A DNA stretch of 64,000 nucleotides from Micromonospora profundi (GCF_011927785.1 NZ_JAATJK010000001.1:5923001-5987000); one strand, 5' to 3'. Shown: positions 7,873 through 18,400, numbered from the stretch's first letter. Numbers and translations are program-made. The notes: generated by a model not told the origin, from the sequence alone.

Positions 7873-9654
7873 ATGCTGCTTCGCATGTCGACCCTGTTGC
7901 TGCGGACCCTGCGCGAGGATCCGGCCGACGCGGAGGTGCCGAGCCATCGGCTGCTGCTGCGCGCCGGTTACATCCGCCGCGCCGCATCGGGCGGCTACAC
8001 CTGGCTGCCGCTGGGCAAGCTGGTGCTGGACCGGATCACCGAGGTGGTGCGGGGCGAACTGTTCGCGATCGGCGACCAGGAGGTGCACTTCCCGGCGCTG
8101 CTACCCGCCGAGCCGTACCAGACCAGCGGCCGGTGGGCGGAGTACGGCGACGACATCTTCACCCTCGCCGACCGGCGCGGCGCCGAGCACCTGCTGGCGC
8201 CCACCCACGAGGAGATGGCGGCGCTGCTCGTCAAGGACCTGTTCACCTCGTACCGGGACTTCCCGGTGACGTTGTTCCAGGTGCAGACGAAGTTCCGCGA
8301 CGAGGCACGGCCCCGGGCAGGGCTGCTGCGCGGCCGGGAGTTCCTGATGAAGGACGCGTACTCCTTCGACCTGGACGACGAAGGGCTGCGGGAGGCGTAC
8401 GCCCGGCACCGGGCGGCGTACCGGCGGATCTTCGACCGGCTGGGCCTGGACTACACGGTGGTGCACGCGATGTCCGGCGCGATGGGCGGCTCGGCGTCGG
8501 AGGAGTTCCTTGCCACGACGCCGGTCGGCGAGGACACGTTCGTGGGCTGCACGACCTGCGACTACGCGGCGAACACCGAGGCGGTCGTCACGCGGGCGCC
8601 GGCCGCCGCTGATCCGGTCGCGCAGCCTGCCGTCGAGGTGCACGACACTCCCGAGACGCCGACGATCGCCAGCCTCGTGGAGTTGGCCAACGCCCGCCGG
8701 CTGGGCGGCCGGGACGACTGGACAGCCGCCGCCACCCTCAAGAACGTCGTGCTGACTGTGCGGCAGCCGGGCGCCGAGCGGGCCGAGCCCCTGGTGATCG
8801 GGTTGCCCGGTGACCGGGAGGTCGACCTGAAGCGGGTCGGCGCGGCCCTGCACCCGGCACAGGTCGCCGTCTTCGACGAGTGGGCCGAGCATCCGGAACT
8901 GGTACGCGGGTACATCGGCCCGCAAGGGCTCGACAAGCTGGGCGTCCGCTACCTGGTCGACCCGCGGGTGGCACCCGGCTCGGCGTGGCTGACCGGCGCG
9001 AACGAGCCGGGTCGACACGCGACCGGTGTGGTGTCCGGACGGGACTTCACACCGGACGGCACGATCGAGGCGGCCGAGGTACGCGCCGGCGACCCCTGCC
9101 CCGACTGCGCCGACGGCGAGTTGACGATCCGGCGGGGCATCGAGATCGGGCACATCTTCCAGCTCGGCCGCCGGTTCACCGACGCGTTCGCTGTCGACGT
9201 GCTCGGCCCTGCCGGCAAACCCGTCCGGCCCACGATGGGCTGCTACGGCATCGGGATCTCCCGGGCCGTGGCGGCGATCGCCGAGCAGCACCACGACGAC
9301 AGGGGGCTCTGCTGGCCGGCAGCGATCGCGCCGTGCGACGTACACCTGGTGGTTGCGGGTAAGGGGCCGCAGCTCGACGCGGCGCTGGAGCTCGGCGGAC
9401 GCCTCGCCGCAGCCGGCGTGCGCGTGCTTGTCGATGACCGGACGCACGTGTCGGCCGGTGTGAAGTTCACCGACGCGGAGCTGATCGGCATCCCGCGCAG
9501 CGTCGTGGTCGGCCGCCGCCTGACCGACGGGTACGTCGAGGTGCGTACGCGGGTCGGCGACGACCGCGTGGAATTGCCGTTGGACGGTCTGGTGGAGCGC
9601 ATCGTCCACGAAGTACACAGCGAACGTGGGAACCTGGGTGTAGCCGCCAGGTGA
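7873..9654 (+). CDS. proS: Prolyl-tRNA synthetase
   Basis: 593 residues, the bacterial type. The order is a class II catalytic core (motif 1 around [16 protein letters not shown]; motif 2 with [20 protein letters not shown] then DAYSF; motif 3 GCYGIGISR near 455), an inserted YbaK-like editing domain (about 225-385, [20 protein letters not shown]) and a C-terminal anticodon-binding domain (about 490-593). It charges tRNA-Pro and clears mischarged Ala. ATG at 7873 ([17 protein letters not shown]) matches the usual start; an in-frame ATG follows at 7885. Confidence 0.97.
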   Translation: MLLRMSTLLLRTLREDPADAEVPSHRLLLRAGYIRRAASGGYTWLPLGKLVLDRITEVVRGELFAIGDQEVHFPALLPAEPYQTSGRWAEYGDDIFTLADRRGAEHLLAPTHEEMAALLVKDLFTSYRDFPVTLFQVQTKFRDEARPRAGLLRGREFLMKDAYSFDLDDEGLREAYARHRAAYRRIFDRLGLDYTVVHAMSGAMGGSASEEFLATTPVGEDTFVGCTTCDYAANTEAVVTRAPAAADPVAQPAVEVHDTPETPTIASLVELANARRLGGRDDWTAAATLKNVVLTVRQPGAERAEPLVIGLPGDREVDLKRVGAALHPAQVAVFDEWAEHPELVRGYIGPQGLDKLGVRYLVDPRVAPGSAWLTGANEPGRHATGVVSGRDFTPDGTIEAAEVRAGDPCPDCADGELTIRRGIEIGHIFQLGRRFTDAFAVDVLGPAGKPVRPTMGCYGIGISRAVAAIAEQHHDDRGLCWPAAIAPCDVHLVVAGKGPQLDAALELGGRLAAAGVRVLVDDRTHVSAGVKFTDAELIGIPRSVVVGRRLTDGYVEVRTRVGDDRVELPLDGLVERIVHEVHSERGNLGVAAR

Positions 9655-9701
9655 CGGGGGTACGGCAGTTCGATCGGGCGGAAAAGTCTTCGGAGGAACT
9701 C

Positions 9702-10127
9702 ATGGCCGGTTACCGGGTCAGTGATGTGATGACCAAGCAGGTGGTCTATCTGCCGGTGGAGACCACCCTGGACGAGGCGGCCAAGGTGATGAAGGAGGCG
9801 GACATCGGCGACGTGGTTGTCACCGAGGGCGCCACTCTCGCCGGCATGCTCACCGATCGCGACATCGTGGTCAGGGCGGTGGCCGAGAACAGTTCACCGG
9901 CGTCCACCACCATCGGCTCGATCATCACCCGCGAGGTGGTCATGATCGAGCAGCACTGCACGGCTGGTGAGGCGGCGACGCTCATGCGGGACCGGGGCAT
10001 CCGGCGGGTGCTTGTCTGCGACAGCGACCGCAAGCTTGTCGGGATCGTGTCGCTCGGCGACCTGGCCATGCAGCTCGACCCGACGAGCGCCCTCAGCGAG
10101 ATCAGCGAGCAAACCCCCACTGTGTAA
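9702..10127 (+). CDS. CBS-domain protein
   Basis: 141 residues built almost wholly of two CBS repeats (about 8-60, VSDVMTKQVVYLPVETTLDE; about 72-130, IGSIITREVVMIEQHCTAGE, RGIRRVLVCDSD, GIVSLGDLA). Paired CBS modules bind adenine nucleotides and usually regulate a partner. The ATG at 9702 has a GGAGGAACTC site directly before it. The stop codon TAA lies inside a palindromic repeat at 10125-10144. It resembles mycobacterial hypoxic-response CBS proteins in size, but no DosR site is evident. Confidence 0.9.
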   Translation: MAGYRVSDVMTKQVVYLPVETTLDEAAKVMKEADIGDVVVTEGATLAGMLTDRDIVVRAVAENSSPASTTIGSIITREVVMIEQHCTAGEAATLMRDRGIRRVLVCDSDRKLVGIVSLGDLAMQLDPTSALSEISEQTPTV

Positions 10128-10175
10128 GGAAGGGCCCCTTCTTAACGCCTCGGGTATAGGAAGGGGCCCCTCCTA
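10125..10175. repeat. Two adjacent GC-cored palindromes (10125-10144 and 10157-10175)
   Basis: TAAGGAAGGGCCCCTTCTTA pairs with itself across 20 bp apart from one G-T position. A second copy of the same design, TAGGAAGGGGCCCCTCCTA, follows 12 bp later with a single bulged A. The first begins with the TAA stop of the CBS gene; the second ends 20 bp before the sufE-like gene. The pair could end transcription or be copies of a dispersed intergenic element. I recall similar GGGGCCCC-centred palindromes as frequent in Micromonosporaceae genomes, but cannot count them here. Confidence 0.85.
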
Positions 10176-10194
10176 ACGGCGGTAGCCTCGACGC

Positions 10195-10620
10195 ATGGCT
10201 GACATGCCGGCCCGACTGGCCGAGATCGTCGACGAGTTCGCTGCCGCGCCGCGCGACCTGGTGCTGGAGATGCTCCTGGAGTACGCGGACGTCGTCCCAC
10301 CACTGCCGGACGACACCGTGCGCGAGGGCATGGAGCAGGTGCCGGAGTGCCAGACGGCGTTCTTCCTGCGCGCCCGGGTGACGCCGGACGGGGTCGTCGA
10401 CACCCTCTTCGACTGCCCGCCGGAGGCGCCCACCACGAGGGCGTTCGCCGGGATCCTCGCCGAAGGACTGGCCGGCGCGAGCGCCGAGGAGGTGCTGGCC
10501 GTGCCGGACGACCTCTACCAGCGGATGGGCCTGGCGCAGGCGATCAGCCCGCTGCGCGTACGCGGTGGCACGGCGATCCTGGGCCGACTCAAGCGGCAGG
10601 TACGGGAACAACTCGGCTGA
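10195..10620 (+). CDS. SufE-family cysteine desulfuration protein
   Basis: 141 residues of the SufE fold: PARLAEIVDEFAAAPRDLVL at the N terminus, the acceptor Cys in VPECQTAFF (about residue 50), and the conserved C-terminal MGLAQAISPLRVRGG. SufE takes persulfide sulfur from a cysteine desulfurase for iron-sulfur cluster assembly. No sufS-like gene is in the window. In other actinobacteria this type of protein is coded beside a rhodanese; the one in this window (3071-3973) is separate. Confidence 0.9.
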   Translation: MADMPARLAEIVDEFAAAPRDLVLEMLLEYADVVPPLPDDTVREGMEQVPECQTAFFLRARVTPDGVVDTLFDCPPEAPTTRAFAGILAEGLAGASAEEVLAVPDDLYQRMGLAQAISPLRVRGGTAILGRLKRQVREQLG

Positions 10621-10640
10621 CCGGGCGGTTGCCACCGATC

Positions 10641-11276
10641 ATGGAGATCGAAATCTACGCCGACGTCGTCTGCCCGTGGTGCTACATCGGCAAGCGGCGG
10701 CTGGATGAGGCTCTGGCCCGCTACGAGGGCGAGGTGACGGTGCGCTACCGGCCGTTCCAGCTCGACCCGTCGCCGGTGCCCGAGCCCCGCCCGACTGTGG
10801 AGGCGATGGCCGCGAAGTTCGGCGGGCCGGAGCGGGCGCGGCAGATGTTCGACCACGTGACCCAGATCGCTGCCGCTGACGGGCTACGACTGGACTTCGA
10901 CAGCGCGCTGATCGCCAACACCTTCGACGCGCACCGGCTGGTCTCGTACGCCACCGACCACGGTCGGGCCGCCGAGATGGTCGAGGCGCTCTACCAGGCG
11001 CACTTCCAACAGGGTGTCGACATCGGCTCCCGGGAGGCACTGGCCGCCATCGCCGGCGGGATCGGCCTGGACGCCGCCGACGCACGCCGGTTCCTCGAGT
11101 CCGACGAGCGCGTCGCCGACATCACCGCACAGTTGGCCACCGCCCGGGACCTGGGCATCAGCAGCGTGCCGACCTTCGTCCTGGCCGGGAAGTACGCGGT
11201 TTCCGGCGCACAGGAGACGCAGACGTTGCTGGCCGCTCTCGCCGAGGTCGAGCAGCGGGAGTCTGCGACGAACTGA
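10641..11276 (+). CDS. DsbA-family oxidoreductase (FrnE-like)
   Basis: 211 residues. Thioredoxin-fold start MEIEIYADVVCPWCYIGKRR with the CPWC redox motif at about residues 11-14, a helical insertion (about 55-150, with the family motif LIANTFDAHRLV), and the cis-Pro segment SSVPTFVLAGKYAVSGAQ (about 175-190). FrnE-like proteins exchange thiols or disulfides, or isomerise small molecules; there is no signal peptide, so it acts in the cytoplasm. It starts 20 bp after the sufE-like stop, probably in one transcript. Confidence 0.92.
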   Translation: MEIEIYADVVCPWCYIGKRRLDEALARYEGEVTVRYRPFQLDPSPVPEPRPTVEAMAAKFGGPERARQMFDHVTQIAAADGLRLDFDSALIANTFDAHRLVSYATDHGRAAEMVEALYQAHFQQGVDIGSREALAAIAGGIGLDAADARRFLESDERVADITAQLATARDLGISSVPTFVLAGKYAVSGAQETQTLLAALAEVEQRESATN

Positions 11277-11288
11277 CCACGCACGCGA

Positions 11289-11304
11289 TGTTTCACGTGC
11301 AACA
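11289..11304. promoter_or_regulatory. parS: parS-like site with one mismatch
   Basis: TGTTTCACGTGCAACA differs from the parS consensus TGTTTCACGTGAAACA at one base, in the right arm. It lies in the 48-bp gap between two convergent genes, about 23 kb left of oriC and 30 kb from the dense parS cluster. ParB tolerates some such sites weakly, so function is uncertain. Confidence 0.5.
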
Positions 11305-11324
11305 GTATCGACGGTGATCTCTGC

Positions 11325-11873
11325 TCAGGCGGGCTTGGCCAGGCCCTCGACGACCTGCGCGCCGGGCAGGGCGCCGAGCGCCGGCCCCGGCAGCGCGATC
11401 TTGCTGTGCCGTACGCCGGACCCGATGATCACGTGCGGCGTGGCGATCACCCGAGCGTCGACGAGGATCGGCCACTGGGCCGGCAGCCCGATCGGCGTGA
11501 TGCCGCCGTACTCCATGCCTGTCAACTCGACCGCGTCGTCCATCGGGGCGAAGCTCGCCTTGCGTACGTCCAACGCCCGCCGGGCCACCCCGTTGACGTC
11601 GGCACGGGTGGTGGCCAGGATGACGCAGGCCGCGTAGCGGACCACACCCTCACGCTTGCCGGCCACCACCACACAGTTGGCCGACACCTCCAGCCCCACC
11701 TCGTACGCGGCGCAGAAGGCAGCCGTGTCGGCGAGGTCGGCGTCGATCGGAGCGACAAACACGTCGTCGACGTCCACCGGCGCCTCGACGGGCCACTGGG
11801 CGATGGCCTCCGCCACCGGCGCGGCGAGCAGGTCGAGGCGGGCACGGGCCGGTTCGGTCTTCAGCGTTCCCAT
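11325..11873 (-). CDS. YbaK/EbsC-family aminoacyl-tRNA deacylase
   Basis: 182 residues from ATG at 11873 (MGTLKTEPARARLDLLAAPV); the open frame continues upstream to 11972 without homology. The YbaK fold is clear from CVVVAGKREGVVRYAACVIL (about 82-101), VNGVARRALDV with the conserved basic residue, and MEYGGITPIGLP (about 133-144). These trans-editing proteins hydrolyse misacylated tRNAs. The same fold occurs as the editing insert of the ProS encoded 3 kb away. Convergent with the DsbA-like gene. Confidence 0.88.
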   Translation of the reverse strand: MGTLKTEPARARLDLLAAPVAEAIAQWPVEAPVDVDDVFVAPIDADLADTAAFCAAYEVGLEVSANCVVVAGKREGVVRYAACVILATTRADVNGVARRALDVRKASFAPMDDAVELTGMEYGGITPIGLPAQWPILVDARVIATPHVIIGSGVRHSKIALPGPALGALPGAQVVEGLAKPA

Positions 11874-11968
11874 CACGGGTGCGATCCTCGCACCTGCCGC
11901 GTCGGGTCGCCCGTCGACCTCCGAGCCGTCCCGCGACGCCACCTGGTCGGGCTGCACGGGAGCGCGAC

Positions 11969-12163
11969 TCAACTGCCGGACAGGAAGGCGTTTTCGCGCA
12001 GGAAGGTGCGGTCGCGCGAGGCGGCCATCTCCTCGGCGCGACGGGCCTTGGCCCGATACAACTCCAGATCCTCCAGGGCGTGCCGGACACCGACCCGGAT
12101 CACGCCGTAGAGGAAGACGAAACCGGCGACGTAGAGGATCACGGTGATGACGACAGCGAACAT
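11969..12163 (-). CDS. Small single-pass membrane protein
   Basis: 64 residues starting with ATG at 12163: a membrane helix (about 2-25, FAVVITVILYVAGFVFLYGV), then a charged helical tail (HALEDLELYRAKARRAEEMA) ending at the C terminus. No family is recognised. The sharp split between a hydrophobic N terminus and a coiled-coil-like charged C terminus is unlike chance reading of GC-rich DNA, so I consider it real. It is flanked by the YbaK-like and reductase-like genes on the same strand. Confidence 0.7.
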   Translation of the reverse strand: MFAVVITVILYVAGFVFLYGVIRVGVRHALEDLELYRAKARRAEEMAASRDRTFLRENAFLSGS

Positions 12164-12200
12164 GGCGTCACCGTAAGGCGAACGTGAACGGCCGTCGGTC

Positions 12201-12980
12201 TCATTTCCGGCCGGTTCCCCCGTACGTGTCGGCGAGATGGTCGGCCCATGTGCGTACGCCGCGCGGCAGGGCGTCGGTGAGCAGACCACCGGCGCGCAGC
12301 TCACGACCGAGCCGGCCCGGAATCCGCACCGGCAGCAGCGGTCTGCGTGAGCCTCGGGCCTCCCGCCAGGCGCGGACCGCCTCGTCGAAGCGGAGCACCT
12401 GCGGGCCTCCGTACTCCTCGATTCCACCGAGCGGGCCGGCGACCAGCCGGGCCGCGAGGCGGGCCGCCACCTCGCCCGGGTCGACCGGCTGGGCGAGCAC
12501 CGCCCGGTCGCCGATCACCGGGCCCAGCCGGGAACTGGACGCCAGCAGGTCGTCCAGGAACTGGGGGAACTGGGTGGCCCGCAGCACCGACCACGGCACC
12601 GGACCGGCAGCGACCACCTGCTCGGCGGCGAGCTTGTGCCGGTAGTACGGGATCGGCACCCGATCCACGCCGACGATCGAGACGTAGACCAGGTGCCGGA
12701 CGCCGGCCGCGGCGGCTGCCACCACCAGCCGACGGGTGCCCAGCACGTCCACCTGGTGGGTCCTGCCCCGAGGCGAGGACGCCAGGTGCAGCACCGCGTC
12801 CACTCCCGCCACCGCCTCGGCCACACCGTCCCCGGTGGCAAGGTCGGCGACCACCCACTCGACGTCGGAGTCCTGACGCGCCCGCCGGCCGGTGGCACGG
12901 ACATCCACCCCGTCCTCGCGTAGCCGGGCCAGCGTCGGCCGACCCAGATGACCACCCGCCCCGGTGACAAGCACCTTCAT
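12201..12980 (-). CDS. NAD(P)-binding epimerase/NmrA-like oxidoreductase
   Basis: 259 residues with an atypical short-chain dehydrogenase Rossmann fold: MKVLVTGAGGHLGRPTLARL (GxxGxxG, residues 7-13), VADLATGD, DAVLHLASSP and a later YYRHKLAAEQVV that replaces the usual YxxxK. ATG at 12980 has GGGAGA upstream; an earlier in-frame ATG at 13004 lacks one. Such proteins act as NAD(P)H sensors or sugar/quinone-type reductases, and the substrate is not evident. Confidence 0.85.
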   Translation of the reverse strand: MKVLVTGAGGHLGRPTLARLREDGVDVRATGRRARQDSDVEWVVADLATGDGVAEAVAGVDAVLHLASSPRGRTHQVDVLGTRRLVVAAAAAGVRHLVYVSIVGVDRVPIPYYRHKLAAEQVVAAGPVPWSVLRATQFPQFLDDLLASSSRLGPVIGDRAVLAQPVDPGEVAARLAARLVAGPLGGIEEYGGPQVLRFDEAVRAWREARGSRRPLLPVRIPGRLGRELRAGGLLTDALPRGVRTWADHLADTYGGTGRK

Positions 12981-13082
12981 CGTCGTCTCCCGTCCCGCCG
13001 CCATCCACTGTCACCACCGAGCCACCCGGCCCACGGCAGATGACGGCAGTCGGAGGCGACACGTGACAAGGTGTGCGCCGCC

Positions 13083-13736
13083 TCACCCCGAGCGCACCAG
13101 GTCCAGCACTGTGAACAGCGCGAAGAACGCGATAAGCACCTCGTTCACCACCCAGGCATGCCCCTCGGCCCACCGCCGCAGGGCCGTCAACACCCGGGTC
13201 GCGCGACGCCCGAGCAGCAGCAACGCCAACAACGGCAACGCCAGCAGGAACACGGTGACCAGCACGAACGGCAACAGATGCCACCACGGCAGATCGTGTC
13301 GGGCCACGCTCGCTCCGACGGCGGCCATCGTCAGGTCGTCGGTGGGCGCCACCACGACGAGCACCACACCCGCTCGCAGCGCCCAGCGCGGGTCGCCGCG
13401 TCCGACGCTGCCCAGCCACCGGGGTGGCCCGGCCCGGTTCCGGCGCACCCAGACCACCGCGGCCAGCATCACCAGCAGGACGAGCACCACCACGTCGATG
13501 AGCCGGCCCCTGTCGACCCGGCCCGCGACGGCGCTGGCGTCGGCGGTCAGCCCACCCAACCAGCGGGTCAGCAGCCAGCTCGCCGTCACCCCGGCGGCCA
13601 CCACCAGCCCAACACCGGCGAGGAAGCTCAGCGACGCTGCCCGGGGCCGGTCCGACGAGGCGAGGAAGACCGCCACGATCAGCTTCGTTCCGGCGGCCAC
13701 CACCACGGCCAGTGGCAGGACGGTCAGGAAGCTCAT
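13083..13736 (-). CDS. GAP-family (Sap-type) polytopic membrane protein
   Basis: 217 residues with six predicted membrane helices and a short basic loop (VWVRRNRAGPPRWL). It looks like the actinobacterial GAP/sulfolipid-addressing (Sap) family, named in mycobacteria for a role in exporting glycolipids. In that family a conserved acidic segment precedes helix four; here VVVAPTDDLTMAA. No lipid biosynthesis genes are nearby, so any transport substrate is unknown. Same strand as the MFS gene. Confidence 0.75.
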   Translation of the reverse strand: MSFLTVLPLAVVVAAGTKLIVAVFLASSDRPRAASLSFLAGVGLVVAAGVTASWLLTRWLGGLTADASAVAGRVDRGRLIDVVVLVLLVMLAAVVWVRRNRAGPPRWLGSVGRGDPRWALRAGVVLVVVAPTDDLTMAAVGASVARHDLPWWHLLPFVLVTVFLLALPLLALLLLGRRATRVLTALRRWAEGHAWVVNEVLIAFFALFTVLDLVRSG

Positions 13737-13789
13737 TGCCCGCCATCCTCCCGGCCCGGCCGGGCATCACACGGTCGAATCCGCGCGGA

Positions 13790-15232
13790 TCACCCGCCCG
13801 GCCGCGTACGTCCGACCACCACCCGACCGGCCAGCAGCGCACCGACCAACGCCAGGCCGCCGGCCACCACCAGGGTCACCGTGTAGCTGCCCGCACCTGG
13901 CGCGCTTCCGGCCGCCAGCACGGCACCGGTGAGCGCCAGTACGGTCGCCGCGAAGAGCGCGTCGCCCAGTTGCAGCGAGGAACTGTTGCGGCCCTGCTCA
14001 CCGGGGGCGGACAACTCAAGGGTGAGCACCGACAGCGACGGATAGAGCAGACCCATGCCCACACCGGCCGCGGCCCAGCCCAGCACGAGGACTGCCACCG
14101 GCACAACAGGTTGGACAGCGACCGCCACCAACGCGATGCCGACAGTGATGAAGGTCAGCCCCGCCCGGGGCAGGCTCGCCCGGGAGGCCGGCACCGGGAC
14201 ACGCCCCTGCACCCAGGAGCCCACCGACCACGCCAACGCCCCCACTGTGAGGACCAGCCCGGCAGCCGTCGGCGAGAACCCTCGCTCCCGGGAGAGCAGA
14301 AGCGGGATGACCACCTCGGCGCCGACGAAGGCCGCCGAGGCCAGACCCCGCAGACCGATCACAGTGGGCAGCCCTCGGGCGGCCCGCAGGAACCCGGCCG
14401 GCAGCAGGCGGGGAGCGCAGACCAGCAGACCGGCCAGGGCGATGACGACCAGCACCACGGCGGTCACGCCGCGCTGCTGTCCCCCGATGTGCAACAGCGC
14501 GGCGCTCACCCCCGCCCCGCACGCCCAGGCGATCCGGGCCACCGCCCCCGCCGGCACCCGGCTCGCGACCGTAGCGCCGAACGACCGCAGGCCGGGATGG
14601 ATCAGCAACACCGCGGGAACGGCCAACGCCGGCACCGCCAGGAACACCCAGCGCCAGCCCAGGTGCTCGACGATCAGGCCAGCCAGCACCGGGCCGACGA
14701 GCGACGGCACGACCCACGCGGCGGCGAACGCCGCGAAGATCCGCCGATGCAGATCCTCCGGGTACGCCCGAGCGACGATCACGTACAGCGCCACCGAGAG
14801 CAGGCCCGAGCCGAAGCCCTGCACCACCCGACCGACGACAAGGAAACCCATCAGCGGCGCCGTTCCGGCCACCACCAACCCGACGACGAACCAGCCGACG
14901 CCGTGCCACAGGGGCGCCCGGGGCCCCCGGGCGTCGCACCAGATGCCGGACACCACCATGCCGATCACGCTGGCGGCGAACGAACCGCCGAACGCGATCC
15001 CGTACAGGGCGAGACCGTCCAGGCTGCGCGCCACCGTCGGCATCGCCGTACCGACCGCGAGGGCCTCGAACGCGACGAGCGAGATCAGCGCGACGCTGCC
15101 CACTGTCATGGCCCGCAGCCGCGGTGCCCAGAGCCCGGGCTCCGGCGAAACAGCGGTGGCGGTCACCGCCGGGCCGCCGTCGGAGCGTCGGTCAGACACG
15201 GGTTCGGGTTCGTACTGGTCGGCATGGCCCAA
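13790..15232 (-). CDS. MFS transporter (DHA-like)
   Basis: 480 residues with about 14 hydrophobic segments. The first helix begins near residue 42 (MTVGSVALISLVAFEALAVG). The MFS signature between helices 2 and 3 is present as SGIWCDARGPRAPLWHG (D-x-R-G-x-R core), and motif C appears as WVVPSLVGPVLAGLI (about 170). This suggests a proton-coupled drug or metabolite exporter. The first 40 residues are polar; a start at the internal Met is possible. No regulator is adjacent. Confidence 0.9.
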   Translation of the reverse strand: MGHADQYEPEPVSDRRSDGGPAVTATAVSPEPGLWAPRLRAMTVGSVALISLVAFEALAVGTAMPTVARSLDGLALYGIAFGGSFAASVIGMVVSGIWCDARGPRAPLWHGVGWFVVGLVVAGTAPLMGFLVVGRVVQGFGSGLLSVALYVIVARAYPEDLHRRIFAAFAAAWVVPSLVGPVLAGLIVEHLGWRWVFLAVPALAVPAVLLIHPGLRSFGATVASRVPAGAVARIAWACGAGVSAALLHIGGQQRGVTAVVLVVIALAGLLVCAPRLLPAGFLRAARGLPTVIGLRGLASAAFVGAEVVIPLLLSRERGFSPTAAGLVLTVGALAWSVGSWVQGRVPVPASRASLPRAGLTFITVGIALVAVAVQPVVPVAVLVLGWAAAGVGMGLLYPSLSVLTLELSAPGEQGRNSSSLQLGDALFAATVLALTGAVLAAGSAPGAGSYTVTLVVAGGLALVGALLAGRVVVGRTRPGG

Positions 15233-15443
15233 GCCTGCGACCTCAACCTCAATTCAGGTCAACCGGGAGTGACCTGACTCTCGTCCGCCATCCACGGCGA
15301 AGTTCCCCTCCTCGCGGGGCATAACGGATGCCACGTCGGGAAGCCAGCCCTCCGGATCCGAGGCAGCGGGAGGGCACGATGGCCGACGGCAGAACCAGCA
15401 GCGGCAGGGAGCCGGGCGGGCGCCACTGCGACCGTACGCCTCG

Positions 15444-18400
15444 ATGACGGCGGTGGGTCGCGCCGCCGGCCGTCTGCTGCCGTCCGTCAACGTGCCGCAG
15501 TTGGTCGGCGCGGCGTCGCGCACCGTCGGCCCGACCGCGACCCGGCTGGCCCGGCTGGCCGGCCTGACCCGCCGGAAGGTCCGCTCCCGGCCCGGCCGGC
15601 ACCACATCGAGGTGCACGGTGTCTGCCAACCGGGCGGCGACAAGCTGGCCCGGCAGGTGGAGAGCGCGTTGGAAGGGCTGCCCGGGGTGATCTGGGCACG
15701 CGTGAACGCGCCCTCAGGCCGGGTGGTGGTCGCGGTGCAGGCGCCGGAGCCGGACCTGGGCGACCTGATCAGGACGATCGAGCGGACCGAGCGGACCTGC
15801 GATCACGACCCCGATCCGGACGTCCCACCGCCCCACCCGCCAGAGGAGGGGCCGCGTACGCCACGCACCCTCGGAGCGCTGGCCTCCGACGTGCTGGGCC
15901 TGACCATCTCCGCGGCGACCCGGATCCTGCCGCTGACACCCGTACCCGGTGAGGTGGTCGGGCTCGTAGGCGCTGTCGACCTGCACCCGAAACTGCACGC
16001 GCTCGCCGATCGGGGACTCCGCTCGGACCCGCGCGCCGAACTGCTGTTTCCGCTCACCGAGGCAGTGGTGCAGGGCCTCACCGGCGGCTGGATCGGCATC
16101 GTCCTGGACGGCGCACAGCGGATCGTGCAGTGGGGCGAAGCCCGGGCACAGCTACGCGCCTGGGAACAGGCCGAACCGCGGCTGACCGGCGCACCGGACC
16201 GGGCCAGCGCACGGTGGCACCCGGACGACCGCCCCCGACCGAAGCCGGACGGTCCGATCGAGCGGTACGTCAACGGCATGCTGATCGCCGGCGCGGCGGG
16301 AGCGCTGGCGGCCATACCCGTAGTCGGGCACAAACGCGCCGGCTCGGTAGGCCTCTCCGCGCTGCCCAAGGCCCCCGGCAGTGGCCGCGAGGGGTACGCC
16401 GCGCAGCTCGGCCGGATCCTGGCCCGCCGAGGCGTGATCGCCATGGACCGCAGCGTGCTGCGGGAGTTGGACCGCATCGACACGCTGGTGCTCGACGCCG
16501 CCGTACTCGGCTCCGACCGAGGGGGCCTCGCCGACCTGGCACCGCTGCCCGGAGCCGACGTCGACCAGGTGGCCGAGCGGGCGTTCGCGCTGTTCGACCC
16601 CGACGCGCCGGGCGCGTCGCGGGAGGTCGACGGCTGGCGACTCGGCCCGCTGGAGCAACTGCACGCCGAGGACCCCGGCGACACCGCCGACAGCGACCGG
16701 CTGCGCTCGGCCGGCGGCCAGGTGCTCGGCCTCGCGCACGGCGACCGGCTTGCCGCGCTGCTGCGTGTCGAGCCGGAACCCGCGCCGGGCGTCGACGGCC
16801 TTCCGACCGCCGCACGGCACAGCGGGCTGCGGCTGGTGGTCGCGGGAGCGGACGACGAACGGTACGGCTTCGCCGACGCCCTGCTGCCCGGCGGTGACCA
16901 GCTCGCCGACTCGGTGCGGACACTGCAACGTGACGGCGCGGTGGTGATGCTGGTGTCCGGAAACCGGGCAGGGCTCGCCGCCGCCGACTGCGGCCTCGGT
17001 CTGAGCGGGCCGGATGACCTGCCACCGTGGGGTGCGCACCTGCTGGTCGGCACCGACCTGCGGGTGGTGGCGCTCATCGTGGAGGCGGCCGGGGTGGCCC
17101 GACGGATGGCCGGGCAGAACATCCGCCTGGCGATGGCCGGCACCGGTCTCGGCGCACTGGGCGCCTTCACCGCCCCACGGACGCAGCTCCCCCTGCGCGC
17201 CCTCGCCTCGGTGAACGGCGCGGCGGCGCTCGCCTTCGCCCACGGCGTGTGGCGGGCCGGGCGCGTTCCGGACCACACGGACACCCCTGCACCGGTGGCG
17301 ACCGCCTGGCACCTGATGCCTGTCGACGCGGTCCTGCACCGGCTCCACACCGGGCCGGGCGGTCTGAGCAGCGCGGAGGCGTCCCGCCGGCAGAGCGGAC
17401 ACGGTAGGCCCGACAGCAACGCCCCGGCCGGTGGGCTGCTGCGCGCCTTCGTGGACGAGCTGGCCAACCCACTCACCCCGGTGCTCGCCGCCGGGGCGGT
17501 GCTCTCGGCCACGTTCGGCTCGCTCGTCGACGCCGCACTCGTGGGCGGCGTGGTGGGCGGCTCCGCACTCGTCGGGGCGGTCCACGAGCGCAACACCGAA
17601 CGGTCACTTGCCACACTGCTGTCCCGCTCGGCGGTCACCGCGAGGGTCCGCCGGGACGGCACCGAACGGGTGGTCGCCGCGGAGGACCTGGTGCCCGGGG
17701 ACCTCATCACCCTCGAATCCGGTGACTCGGTGCCCGCCGACTGCCGGGTGCTCGAATCGGTGGGGCTGGAGGCCGACGAGTCATCGCTGACCGGCGAATC
17801 GCTGCCGGTGGCCAAGACCGACAGGCCGGTGGTCGCCACCGCCCTCGCCGATCGGCACTCGATGCTCTACGACGGCACCACCATCGCCGCCGGGCACGGC
17901 ACCGCAGTCGTCGTTGCGACCGGCGCCGACACCGAGGCAGGGCGCAGCATGGCGCTCGTCCGGCAGGCACCTCCGACCAGTGGGGTGGAGGCTCGGCTCG
18001 GTTCGCTGACCAAGGCCGCCATCCCGTTGGCAGCCGGATCGGCGATCGCGGTCGCCGGCGCGGGACTGCTTCGGGGCGTACCCCTGCGGGAGACGGCGGC
18101 GACCGCCGCGAACCTGGCCGTCGCGTCGGTGCCGGAAGGGCTGCCGTTTCTGGTAAGCGCGGCACAACTGGCCGCCGCCCGACGGCTGGCCGAGCACGGT
18201 GCCCTGGTCCGCAATCCACGCACGATCGAGGCGCTGGGCCGGGTGGACGTGCTGTGCTTCGACAAGACCGGCACCCTCACCGAGGGCCGTTTGCTGCTCG
18301 CCGGGGTCGGTGACGGTGCCGGCGACCGGTACGCGTCGGTGGACCGGCTGGACGACCGGCTCCGGTTGACGCTGGCGGCGGCGCTGCGGGCGACGCCTGC

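Noticed and set aside
13712..15277. Long plus-strand frames rich in Arg, His, Gln and Thr opposite the MFS gene
   Set aside because: They are the antisense image of a membrane protein gene. No ribosome-binding site or fold.
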